DNA of 9,113 nucleotides from Xanthobacteraceae bacterium (lineage in GTDB: Bacteria > Pseudomonadota > Alphaproteobacteria > Rhizobiales > Xanthobacteraceae). The position numbers were made by a program, and so were the translations under genes. The notes under the pieces were generated by a model. That model was not told the origin of the DNA, searched no databases, and was given only the letters and a program-made list of their open reading frames with translations. The stretch lies in NCBI GenBank assembly GCA_030039655.1, contig JASHVC010000306.1, positions 1-9,113 of the forward strand, written 5' to 3'. This document shows, piece after piece, positions 1 to 5,770 of this stretch; the stretch's first letter is position 1; each line of letters begins with the position of its first letter.

Positions 1-906
1 ATCCGCGCGCATCTTGACGATGTGTTCGGCTATGGGACCTACGTTCGGCCGGCGGTATAACACCGCCATGTCAAGGCCCTGCCGTGTCGAGGTGATGGCG
101 CCGACTTCATAATTTGCCAGATGGGCGGTGAACAAAACGGCCGGTTTACCGTCGTCGCGCATCCGAATTATTTTTTCCAACGTTCCGGGCGCGAAGAACA
201 CTCGACTCGTGTCGCGGCGGGGGTCGTCCTTGCAGAGGCTGTCGAGATTGATGTACTCGGCGGCTAGGCGGGCAAGGTTATCCCACATGCCGGTAAGTAT
301 TTGCTCGATTTCAGCAGTCGATTTTTCTGGATAGGCCGCAGTCAAATTGGCGCGCGCCGTGCGATGCCCGCGAAGGTATGGCCCGACTCTGCGCATCACC
401 GCGGCGGCGAAGTTCATGCCGCGATCGAAATCTATCCACCGTAATATTTTTAGTAAGTAGAAGCCGATCCAATCACGCACGCCTTGCGCGGCAAGGTCAA
501 GCTTATAGACCCAGCGCAGCGTGTTGCTGAACTTGGCCTCCGGGTTGGCTTCCGCGACGCGCTTGCTGAGTTCGCCCACAAAGGCGTTGCAGCTCGACGA
601 TCTGTCTTCCCCGGTAAGCAAGCCAATGGAGTGTTTCGACTTGAGAACTATTTTTTGGCCGTCGCGGCAGCGCAACTCATAATCGAAGCGTCGCGATTGA
701 TTTGCCGACGATGGCCCGCGGACTTTGTCTTTGTATTCGTGAATCTCGACGATGTCGCGGTACGGGGTGAGTTGCGTGGCCTCTCCATCAATGCATTCCA
801 ATCCGTCATCGGCGAGCCGATAGGTCAGCTCGGACGAGAGAAAATTAGGTCGAAAGGAATGCGCGTGCTCGTACATGGCATCGTAACTTGCTAGCGCAAT
901 GTGCAT
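1..906 (-). CDS. LpxL/HtrB-type acyltransferase with extra N-terminal domain, partial (C-terminus off left edge)
   Basis: A single minus-strand frame is open from a stop at 1054-1056 to the window edge. From ATG at 906 it gives 302 visible residues. Residues ~163-302 match the lysophospholipid/lipid A acyltransferase family (LpxL/HtrB), which moves an acyl chain onto lipid A or a related lipid at the inner membrane. The segments are RRVGPYLRGHRTARANL (172-188), MWDNLARLAAEY (207-218) and the catalytic HX4E motif HLANYE (H262, E267), followed by RRPN. The C-terminal half is missing. Residues ~20-125 form a second domain with alternating strands (TYRLADDGL, PYRDIVEI, FDYELRCRDGQKIVLKS, then EDRS), resembling PH-like domains of uncharacterised proteobacterial proteins. 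Usual LpxL proteins lack it. Start choice is uncertain: ATG 906 and ATG 876 both have weak ribosome sites, and a GTG at 480 could start an acyltransferase alone. Codons such as TTA, CTA and ATA are unusually frequent. Family call firm; lipid substrate unknown. Confidence 0.8.
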   Translation of the reverse strand, partial: MHIALASYDAMYEHAHSFRPNFLSSELTYRLADDGLECIDGEATQLTPYRDIVEIHEYKDKVRGPSSANQSRRFDYELRCRDGQKIVLKSKHSIGLLTGEDRSSSCNAFVGELSKRVAEANPEAKFSNTLRWVYKLDLAAQGVRDWIGFYLLKILRWIDFDRGMNFAAAVMRRVGPYLRGHRTARANLTAAYPEKSTAEIEQILTGMWDNLARLAAEYINLDSLCKDDPRRDTSRVFFAPGTLEKIIRMRDDGKPAVLFTAHLANYEVGAITSTRQGLDMAVLYRRPNVGPIAEHIVKMRAD

Positions 907-1094
907 AGAATGACTTCGGGCGCAATAGAACGGTCGTGACCGGAACGCCGGGTGAGGCGGCAGTAAAATATCAAAGTTTCGCGCGACGAGCGTGGCCTGC
1001 GAGCCTGCCCTGGCGCACCTTGCGTTTGCCGTTGCGTTGGCGCATACGCCGCCTTAACGTCGGCATGCTAAATCCCTTGGAATTAGCGGTTTTG

Positions 1095-1119
1095 AACCAG
1101 TGAGGGTGCCTTACTGGTT
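1095..1119. repeat. 25-nt stem-loop upstream of tRNA-Thr
   Basis: Arms AACCAGTGAGG (1095-1105) and CCTTACTGGTT (1109-1119) pair over 11 positions, including one G-T, around a 3-nt loop GTG. No T-run follows on either strand, so it is not a classical intrinsic terminator. It ends 14 nt before the tRNA, where the promoter should be. Possible roles are an operator or a processing structure. The rest of the 907-1133 gap shows no gene and no convincing -35/-10 pair. Confidence 0.6.
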
Positions 1120-1133
1120 AATCTATTAAAATC

Positions 1134-1208
<75 letters not shown>

Positions 1209-1284
1209 TTCTGACGCCGCGTCCATGTTTGTTTGAACGCCGCTCGCTCCCCAGAAACAATATTCGTGTCTGGCGGCGCTGCTG

Positions 1285-2439
1285 CTATTCACTCGTGAAG
1301 GCGAAAGGCTTGTCGTCTTCGCGGCGAGCGTGGGCCTCCACGGACCTGCTCTCATAATGCGGGATCACGACGAGGCGCGTGACCTCGCCGCGCAAGTAGG
1401 CTTGCAGGAACTTCTCATAATCTCTGAACGACACGCAGCCGAACGATTGGCCGCTCGGGCCTAGCATGTATGTGTGCGCCAGGATTCCGTCGCGGCCATA
1501 CATCTTGCTGTCGCTGACGGGATTGAGCCGGATGGCCTGTACGCCGTGGAAGCGTTCGCCGCGCAAGGTCAGATCGTAGACGTTCGGCGGTGTCGCGCCT
1601 TTGGCTCTTTCGCTGACGTAGCGCGGATCGTCCATCCGGCTGCCCAATCCCGAATGCGCTTCCAGCCGTTCGCCGCCGGGCATGTAGACCGTGTGCGCCT
1701 CGATGTCATAGACGGCAGTGTGGCTGTCGGGAGTCTGATGCACATCGGGATTGTTGTATGCGAGCCGCGGCGTCAGGCGTTTCAGAAAGTCTGTGATGGA
1801 GGAGGAAGCGGACGCCGTCGCGGGGGCGGGATTCGCAGAAGGGGCAGGCGTGGGAGCCGACGCGGCTGGGACTTCTATCGGCACAGCGGAAGCTTGCTGC
1901 GCCGGCGCTGGCATCGGCGCGCGAGCGACTTCCTGTTTAGCTGGCGTTTGCGGGGCGACCGGCGGACGCGATGGCGGCAGAGGAATCTCAACGGCGCGCT
2001 CGGTAACCCGTTGCGGCGGAGCTTGCCGCGGGGTCGGCAATGGAACGGCAACGGGCGACGTGACAGGGGAGCGAGCCGGAGCCGCGGCGGGCGCGAGTTC
2101 GGCTACGGCCGTGTCGGGCACCTCATAAATAGAGTGCGGCACGCCTACCAAACTTGCGGTCTCAGTTAGCGTGCGGTGCGGCCGCGGCAGCTCCGCAGCT
2201 TCCAGCGCAACGACGTTGGCGGGCCGCAGATTTGGATTCGAAGAGAGCGAAGAGGAAAGCAGCCAGGCCGCGCCTATCGTGGCGGCGCCGCCCGAGACCG
2301 CGACTGCCGTAACCGCGCCAAGGCCTAGCGCGATCCCGCCAAGCAGCTTTCGCCGATAGTCGCCGAGCGCAAAAGTGCGAACCTCGAACGCTGTGACGTT
2401 CGGGATGGCCGCGGCCCGATACGGCATATGACGCGCCAC
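1285..2439 (-). CDS. Membrane-anchored DUF2778 (Tlde1-like L,D-transpeptidase fold) protein
   Basis: The 384-residue protein has three parts. A basic stretch and hydrophobic segment (~29-61, RRKLLGGIALGLG onward) looks like a signal-anchor. A Pro/Ala-rich linker covers ~110-215. A C-terminal domain (~230-362) matches DUF2778. That family includes Tlde1, the Salmonella type VI L,D-transpeptidase-like effector that acts on peptidoglycan stem peptides. The expected catalytic residues are present: H322 in ILAHTYMLG and C335 in SFGCVSF, within the S-x-G-C motif. The layout suggests a domain held on the periplasmic face by a spacer long enough to reach peptidoglycan, so an endogenous wall-modifying enzyme is likelier than an injected toxin; no type VI or immunity gene is in view. 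The start used is GTG at 2439; ATG at 2427 is equally possible and neither ribosome site is strong. The gene is convergent with the tRNA. A CtrA-like box lies upstream. Fold call firm, reaction inferred. Confidence 0.85.
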   Translation of the reverse strand: MARHMPYRAAAIPNVTAFEVRTFALGDYRRKLLGGIALGLGAVTAVAVSGGAATIGAAWLLSSSLSSNPNLRPANVVALEAAELPRPHRTLTETASLVGVPHSIYEVPDTAVAELAPAAAPARSPVTSPVAVPLPTPRQAPPQRVTERAVEIPLPPSRPPVAPQTPAKQEVARAPMPAPAQQASAVPIEVPAASAPTPAPSANPAPATASASSSITDFLKRLTPRLAYNNPDVHQTPDSHTAVYDIEAHTVYMPGGERLEAHSGLGSRMDDPRYVSERAKGATPPNVYDLTLRGERFHGVQAIRLNPVSDSKMYGRDGILAHTYMLGPSGQSFGCVSFRDYEKFLQAYLRGEVTRLVVIPHYESRSVEAHARREDDKPFAFTSE

Positions 2440-2485
2440 TGGAAACAGAGGGCTTACAGTGCGGCGACGGCGAAGGGGTGCCAGT

Positions 2486-2501
2486 GCGGCGCGTGCGCCG
2501 C
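2486..2501. repeat. Short GC-rich palindrome in leader of DUF2778 gene
   Basis: GCGGCGC (2486-2492), a GT spacer and GCGCCGC (2495-2501) form a perfect 7-bp inverted repeat. It lies 47 bp upstream of the GTG start, so it could be a hairpin in the 5' leader. It could also be chance in GC-rich DNA. Confidence 0.4.
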
Positions 2502-2569
2502 TCTTGAATGCTTGATGCCGGTAGAAATTGCCTTGCCCATCCTGATCCCCGCTACACGACCCGTGAAGC

Positions 2570-2575
2570 TGTCAA
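2570..2575 (-). promoter_or_regulatory. Candidate -35 box for the DUF2778 gene
   Basis: The minus strand reads a perfect TTGACA at 2575-2570, about 130 bp upstream of the GTG start and just downstream of the CtrA-like box. No good -10 hexamer is found 16-18 nt further on, so this is only a candidate, perhaps for an activator-dependent promoter. Confidence 0.25.
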
Positions 2576-2592
2576 CAATGCAACGTTTAATG

Positions 2593-2607
2593 TTAAGCAG
2601 ATGTTAA
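2593..2607 (-). promoter_or_regulatory. Putative CtrA-binding box (TTAA-N7-TTAAC)
   Basis: The minus strand reads TTAACATCTGCTTAAC (2607-2592), a perfect match to the full CtrA consensus TTAA-N7-TTAAC. CtrA is the alphaproteobacterial cell-cycle response regulator and controls many envelope and division genes. A further TTAA lies beside it at 2587-2590. The site is about 155 bp upstream of the DUF2778 gene and next to the candidate -35 at 2575-2570, which suits activation of that gene. Binding is inferred from sequence alone. Confidence 0.5.
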
Positions 2608-2637
2608 TCAGGCAGGGGACTAGGCAACTTTGGACAA

Positions 2638-2663
2638 CCACCCGCGCCGCGTGGCGCAGGTGG
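2638..2663 (-). terminator. Possible terminator hairpin after the GlcG/HbpS-like gene
   Basis: CCACC-C-GCGCC (2638-2648) pairs with GGCGC-A-GGTGG (2653-2663) with one C-A mismatch and a 4-nt loop. It lies about 50 bp past the stop of the minus-strand gene ending at 2715. In that direction it is followed by TTGTCCAAAGTT, only a weak T-rich tail, so termination would be inefficient or factor-assisted. The rest of the 2440-2714 gap shows no credible gene. Confidence 0.35.
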
Positions 2664-2714
2664 AGGAATGGCTCAGAACAGGCTCACGCGGGTGAAAGCG
2701 GCAGGCGCAAAGGC

Positions 2715-3206
2715 TCACTTTAATTGATCCGCCACTTTGTCGATGCCGGCCTGCGAGCACACATCGTCCTTGCCGGGAGTGCCGGAAACGCCGACGGCAC
2801 CGATCACATCGTCACCCGCCTTGATAGGCAGCCCACCGGCCAGCGCCAGCACGCGCGTATATTGAATGGAACCAGCCGAGTCCGGGTTGTCGTGCATGCG
2901 TTTGACGAATGCGGCCGAAGGTTGGCGAAAAGCCGCCGCCGTGTAGGCCTTGCGATCGCTGCCCTCGCGCGTGTTCAGCCCGGCACCGTCGTCGCTCAAC
3001 ATGACCATGGGCAGCCCCTCGCGGTCCACCACCGTTACCGACGTTTTGTATCCCATTGTCCGGCACTGCACGATCGCCGCGTTGGCGATTGTCTGCGCTA
3101 GCGCCAGCGAGATGTTCCTTTGCGTGATGACGCTTTGCGCGTCGGCCGGCGATGTAAGGACTGCGGCGACGGCAGCACTCGCGATGGCTTTGGATAGCGG
3201 CGACAT
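2715..3206 (-). CDS. Secreted GlcG/HbpS-family (DUF336) protein
   Basis: The frame is open further upstream, but the real start is ATG 3206, preceded by a strong ribosome site GGGAGG and directly followed by a signal peptide. This gives 163 residues. Residues 1-23 (MSPLSKAIASAAVAAVLTSP then ADA|Q) are a typical Sec signal with an AxA cleavage site. The mature part matches the GlcG/HbpS family: TVVDREGLPMVMLSDDGAG (58-76), KAYTAAAF (86-93) and GGLPI...IGAVGVSGTPG (124-145). HbpS of Streptomyces is an exported haem-binding sensor partner; GlcG is encoded in the E. coli glycolate operon without a settled biochemical role. Length is normal for an exported member. It is divergent from the MFS gene across 309 bp, so the two may be co-regulated. 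A periplasmic binding or accessory role is likely; the ligand is not known. Confidence 0.88.
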   Translation of the reverse strand: MSPLSKAIASAAVAAVLTSPADAQSVITQRNISLALAQTIANAAIVQCRTMGYKTSVTVVDREGLPMVMLSDDGAGLNTREGSDRKAYTAAAFRQPSAAFVKRMHDNPDSAGSIQYTRVLALAGGLPIKAGDDVIGAVGVSGTPGKDDVCSQAGIDKVADQLK

Positions 3207-3369
3207 TTCAAAACCTCCCTGCTTTTCGGAGTGAGCTGATTTATCTGCTTCGATTACGCGTGGACGACCTACACGCCGGAATGAACACCGGAGAGGGCAA
3301 ATTGTAGCGCCTGTCCGTTGCGAAGTCCTCTGCAGACGAACGGTCCGCATCCATGCGCGCCTCTGGCCG

Positions 3370-3399
3370 ACAAAACGCGCCGGTTGCAAATTGTTTTGT
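3370..3399. promoter_or_regulatory. Putative operator / upstream activator dyad
   Basis: ACAAAAC (3370-3376) and GTTTTGT (3393-3399) are perfect inverted 7-mers 16 nt apart. Their centres are 23 nt apart, about two helical turns, as for a dimeric regulator. Relative to the sigma-54-type start predicted near 3464 the dyad lies at about -94 to -65, where enhancer-binding proteins usually bind. The regulator is not in the window. Confidence 0.35.
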
Positions 3400-3436
3400 G
3401 CGGGAAAAGTCTGGTCGCGTGGCCTTTCGGGGAGCG

Positions 3437-3453
3437 CTGGCACAAATATTGCC
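3437..3453 (+). promoter_or_regulatory. Sigma-54 (-24/-12)-like promoter of the MFS gene
   Basis: CTGGCAC (3437-3443), five bases, then TTGCC (3449-3453) fits the RpoN consensus TGGCAC-N5-TTGCW, with the invariant GG and GC correctly spaced. Transcription would start near 3464, leaving a ~52-nt leader before ATG 3516. The same bases form a dyad TGGCA-N7-TGCCA, so an operator reading is possible. Read on the minus strand it also gives a weaker -24/-12-like match (TGGCAA-N5-GTGC). Confidence 0.4.
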
Positions 3454-3476
3454 AAGAAGATTATCGTCGATAAAAT
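3449..3476 (+). promoter_or_regulatory. Sigma-70-like promoter of the MFS gene
   Basis: TTGCCA (3449-3454, 5/6 to TTGACA), 16 nt, then TAAAAT (3471-3476, 5/6 to TATAAT) is a good housekeeping-type promoter 40 nt upstream of ATG 3516. Its -35 overlaps the sigma-54-like -12 element, so either one is real or both are used. If sigma-70 is used, the TGGCA-N7-TGCCA dyad would be an operator over the -35. Confidence 0.45.
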
Positions 3477-3515
3477 CGCCAAGAAACAACGCGATCGCAC
3501 CCGGAGGCGCAAACC

Positions 3516-4814
3516 ATGGCACAGACTCAAGTCGCCGACGCCACAATCCCCAGCCAAGAAACGGAAGCCGCCGGCTCGCGCTGGTTCCAGCTGCTCATGG
3601 GCTTCATCGTCATGATGACGATTTCCAGCCCGCAATACGTCTGGACGCTGTTCGTCCCGTCGTTTCAGAAGACAACAGGCTCGATTCTTTCGGAAGTGCA
3701 GTGGACCATCACTTTGCTGATCGTGCTGCAGACCTGGCTGTCGCCGATGCAGGGATTTCTGGTCGAGAAGCTCGGACCGAAGCTGTTGATCGGCCTGGGC
3801 GCGCTCATGAGCGGCGCCGGTTGGATCGTAGCGTCCAGGATCACCACGATCTGGGGTCTCTATGAGACTTACGGACTATTGTGCGGAGTCGGCACTGGCA
3901 TCGTTTACATCGGCATCGTCGGACTGATGGTGAAATGGTTTCCGGAACACCGCGGATTTGCCACCGGCACGGTGGCGGCCGGATACGGCTTTGGCGCGAT
4001 GCTTACGACTTTTCCGATCGACGCCATGCTCGCGTCTTCCGGCTATCAGCGCACCTTGGTGGTGTTCGGAGCGATCTTCGCCGCGATCGGATTGTTAGGG
4101 GCGTTGCTGCTCAAGGCTCCGCCCGAAACAAAAACGGCGGAGCGGACGCCCATGAGCGGTGCAGAGCCGTCACGCAGCTACTCGCCGATCGCCATGCTCA
4201 AAACGCCGGTGTTCTGGCTCATGTTTGTCATGATGTCGATGATGTCGACCGGCGGCCTGATGGTGATCACCCAATTCACGAGCTTCGCCAAATCGTTCGG
4301 CATCGACGCGAAAACCACTGTCGTCATTTTCGGGCTGACGCTGGCCGCTATCCCCACAGCGCTGACCTTCGATCGCGTCACCAACGGACTGACGCGCCCG
4401 TTCTTTGGCTTCGTGTCCGATCACCTCGGCCGCGAGAACACCATGGCGCTCGCCTTCATTCTTGAGGGCATCGCGATCTACTTCATGCTGCAATATCGCA
4501 GCGATCCGTTCATGCTGGTCGTGCTGTCGGGGCTGGTTTTCTTCGGCTGGGGCGAGATCTTCTCGCTATTCCCCTCGACGTTGACCGACACGTTCGGCAC
4601 CGAATATGCGATCACCAATTATGGCTTTCTATACATGGCGCAGGGTGTCGGCTCCATTCTGGGTGCGCCCGTCGCCGCCATGATCTATGAGAAGACCGGC
4701 AGCTGGTTGCCGGTGTTCGGGCTGGTGATCGCCATGGACGTGCTCACCGGCCTCCTGGCGTTGTTTGCGCTCAAGCCGCAGCGCCGAAAGTGGCTGGCGC
4801 GCGCAGCGGGCTAG
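3516..4814 (+). CDS. MFS transporter, OFA (oxalate/formate antiporter-like) family
   Basis: The 432-residue protein has about 12 membrane spans and a cytoplasmic loop at ~200-225, the usual MFS layout and length. ATG 3516 has a GGAGG site 8 nt upstream. The N-half has an MFS motif-A-like GFLVEKLGPKL (80-90) after span 2. The C-half NGLTRPFFGFVSDHLGR (290-306) and TNYGFLYMAQGVGS (367-380) are typical of the OFA family, whose best-known member OxlT of Oxalobacter exchanges oxalate for formate. R294 lines up with OxlT R272. Where OxlT has its oxalate-contacting K355, this protein has Q376: the two positions are offset by 22 and 21, so the alignment is consistent. Oxalate exchange should therefore not be assumed; a monocarboxylate or other small anion is possible. 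It heads a plus-strand run with the enzyme genes at 4891 and 5771. No oxalate decarboxylation genes (frc, oxc) are in view. Confidence 0.9.
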   Translation: MAQTQVADATIPSQETEAAGSRWFQLLMGFIVMMTISSPQYVWTLFVPSFQKTTGSILSEVQWTITLLIVLQTWLSPMQGFLVEKLGPKLLIGLGALMSGAGWIVASRITTIWGLYETYGLLCGVGTGIVYIGIVGLMVKWFPEHRGFATGTVAAGYGFGAMLTTFPIDAMLASSGYQRTLVVFGAIFAAIGLLGALLLKAPPETKTAERTPMSGAEPSRSYSPIAMLKTPVFWLMFVMMSMMSTGGLMVITQFTSFAKSFGIDAKTTVVIFGLTLAAIPTALTFDRVTNGLTRPFFGFVSDHLGRENTMALAFILEGIAIYFMLQYRSDPFMLVVLSGLVFFGWGEIFSLFPSTLTDTFGTEYAITNYGFLYMAQGVGSILGAPVAAMIYEKTGSWLPVFGLVIAMDVLTGLLALFALKPQRRKWLARAAG

Positions 4815-4890
4815 TTTTTTCGCGTTCTCTCTGTTCCTAAGCGCGAGAGCAGCCATATAGCTCATTGCGATCGGGGGACGAGAGGTGGAA

Positions 4891-5616
4891 ATGTTCGGCT
4901 GGCGCAAGCGCATCGGTTACATCGGCCCCACCGTGATGGAGGTCGTGCCCTACGAATTCTACAAATTTGCGCCGGACGGTATCGGGCTCGTCGGCGTCAC
5001 TTGCAACATCGACGATTGGAGCGCCGAGTGGTTCGACAAGGCGCTGGCGCAGGTCGCGGCGGCAGCGGCTTATCTGGGATCGCGCGGCGTCGATTTTGTC
5101 GTTCACGGCGGCGGGCCTCTGGTAGTGGCGCGCGGCAAAGGCTTTGACGAGATCATCGTCAACGACATTGAGAAAGCCGCAGGCGTGCGTGCCACCACGG
5201 GTGTGCGTGCGGCCATGGAAGCGTTACGCCATGTGGGCGCACGCCGCATTGCGATCGCATCGCCCTATCCGGAGCGGCACAATCGCGCCATGGCGGATTA
5301 TCTGGCGTCACACGGCTTCGCAATCGCTGGCGCCGAAGGCATGGACGTACCGTTCAAGCGGCTGCAAAGCGTCGCGCCCGCCGACATCAGGTCGTTCGCC
5401 GAAAAAGTGTTGAGCGGCGCTGGCACTTGCGACGCGCTCTACCTGCCGTGTCCACAATGGCAGGCGGCGCAGATCGTCAATCCCTTGGAGCGCGATATCG
5501 GCATTCCGGTCATCGCCTATACGCACGCGAGCTTCTTCGTCGCCTTCCGGGCGCTCGGCATTCGTGAGCCGATCAACGGCCACGGGCGGCTGCTGGCGTC
5601 GCTGGCGAGTCATTAG
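4891..5616 (+). CDS. Asp/Glu racemase-superfamily enzyme, arylmalonate decarboxylase / maleate isomerase-like
   Basis: The 241-residue protein begins at ATG 4891, preceded by GAGGT; a GTG two codons earlier with GGGGGA upstream is an alternative start. Family features are IGYIGPTVMEVVPYEFY (8-24), the first nucleophile loop DFVVHGGGP (68-76), AIASPY (121-126), a second nucleophile loop LYLPCPQW (183-190) and IPVIAY (205-210). Racemases and maleate cis-trans isomerases use two cysteines, one in each loop. Here the first is glycine (G73-G75) and only C187 remains. Arylmalonate decarboxylase of Bordetella shows the same arrangement (G74, C188, Tyr126, ~240 residues), and here Tyr is also at 126. 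Cofactor-free decarboxylation of a malonate-type acid, or a related one-cysteine reaction, is therefore more likely than racemisation. The gene lies 76 bp after the MFS gene, with no clear terminator between. Superfamily sure, reaction inferred. Confidence 0.85.
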   Translation: MFGWRKRIGYIGPTVMEVVPYEFYKFAPDGIGLVGVTCNIDDWSAEWFDKALAQVAAAAAYLGSRGVDFVVHGGGPLVVARGKGFDEIIVNDIEKAAGVRATTGVRAAMEALRHVGARRIAIASPYPERHNRAMADYLASHGFAIAGAEGMDVPFKRLQSVAPADIRSFAEKVLSGAGTCDALYLPCPQWQAAQIVNPLERDIGIPVIAYTHASFFVAFRALGIREPINGHGRLLASLASH

Positions 5617-5620
5617 CTGC

Positions 5621-5726
5621 CATGCCCCGCAAAAGCGGAGCATCCAGTAATCGCGGCGTAAATTTCTAAATGCAGAATCGAACTTCGGGGTTTACTGGAT
5701 CGTCCGCCTTCGCGGACGATGACATG
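5621..5726. repeat. Palindromic intergenic repeat (REP-like, two hairpins plus outer inverted repeat)
   Basis: The left hairpin TGCCCCGC-AAAA-GCGGAGCA (5623-5642) has one mismatch. The right hairpin ATCGTCCGC (5699-5707)-CTTC-GCGGACGAT (5712-5720) is perfect. They are joined by an outer inverted repeat ATCCAGTAA (5642-5650) / TTACTGGAT (5692-5700). Sequences of this type (CCCCGC-loop-GCGG...TCCAGTA...TACTGGAT...GATGACA) are widespread between genes in Bradyrhizobium-like genomes and translate to a tell-tale SSAKADDPV peptide on one strand. It may stabilise or attenuate the transcript between the two enzyme genes. Confidence 0.8.
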
Positions 5727-5770
5727 TGAGGTAATATTCCCCGCAAGAGTTTCGACCTCCGGAGAACGCC

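Larger units (their letters stand above)
3207..3515. promoter_or_regulatory. Divergent intergenic region between GlcG/HbpS-like and MFS genes
   Basis: This 309-bp gap has no credible coding frame. It holds the ribosome sites of both genes (GGGAGG before 3206, GGAGG at 3503-3507), promoter-like elements for the MFS gene at 3437-3476 and a long-spaced dyad at 3370-3399. There is also a weaker inverted repeat, GCGTG (3258-3262) / CACGC (3272-3276), upstream of the minus gene. No convincing sigma-70 promoter was found for the minus-strand gene. Confidence 0.6.

Noticed and set aside
484..894. 136-codon plus-strand frame
   Set aside because: Antisense to the acyltransferase fusion frame, which has family motifs and stays open for over 300 codons.
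1474..2169. 231-codon plus-strand frame opposite the DUF2778 gene
   Set aside because: Gly/Arg-rich shadow of the Pro/Ala-rich linker on the other strand; no ribosome site or recognisable domain.
2508..2723. 71-codon plus-strand frame in the gap
   Set aside because: No ribosome site or family resemblance, and it runs over the CtrA-like box and hairpin; Arg/Trp-rich composition typical of chance frames.
3207..3635. N-terminal extension of the GlcG/HbpS-like frame
   Set aside because: It would bury the signal peptide inside the protein and overlap the MFS gene; GGGAGG before ATG 3206 marks the true start.
4792..4820. Terminator after the MFS gene (T6 run after the stop)
   Set aside because: The T-run at 4815-4820 is not directly preceded by a stable hairpin; only a 4-bp stem about 7 nt away could be drawn.
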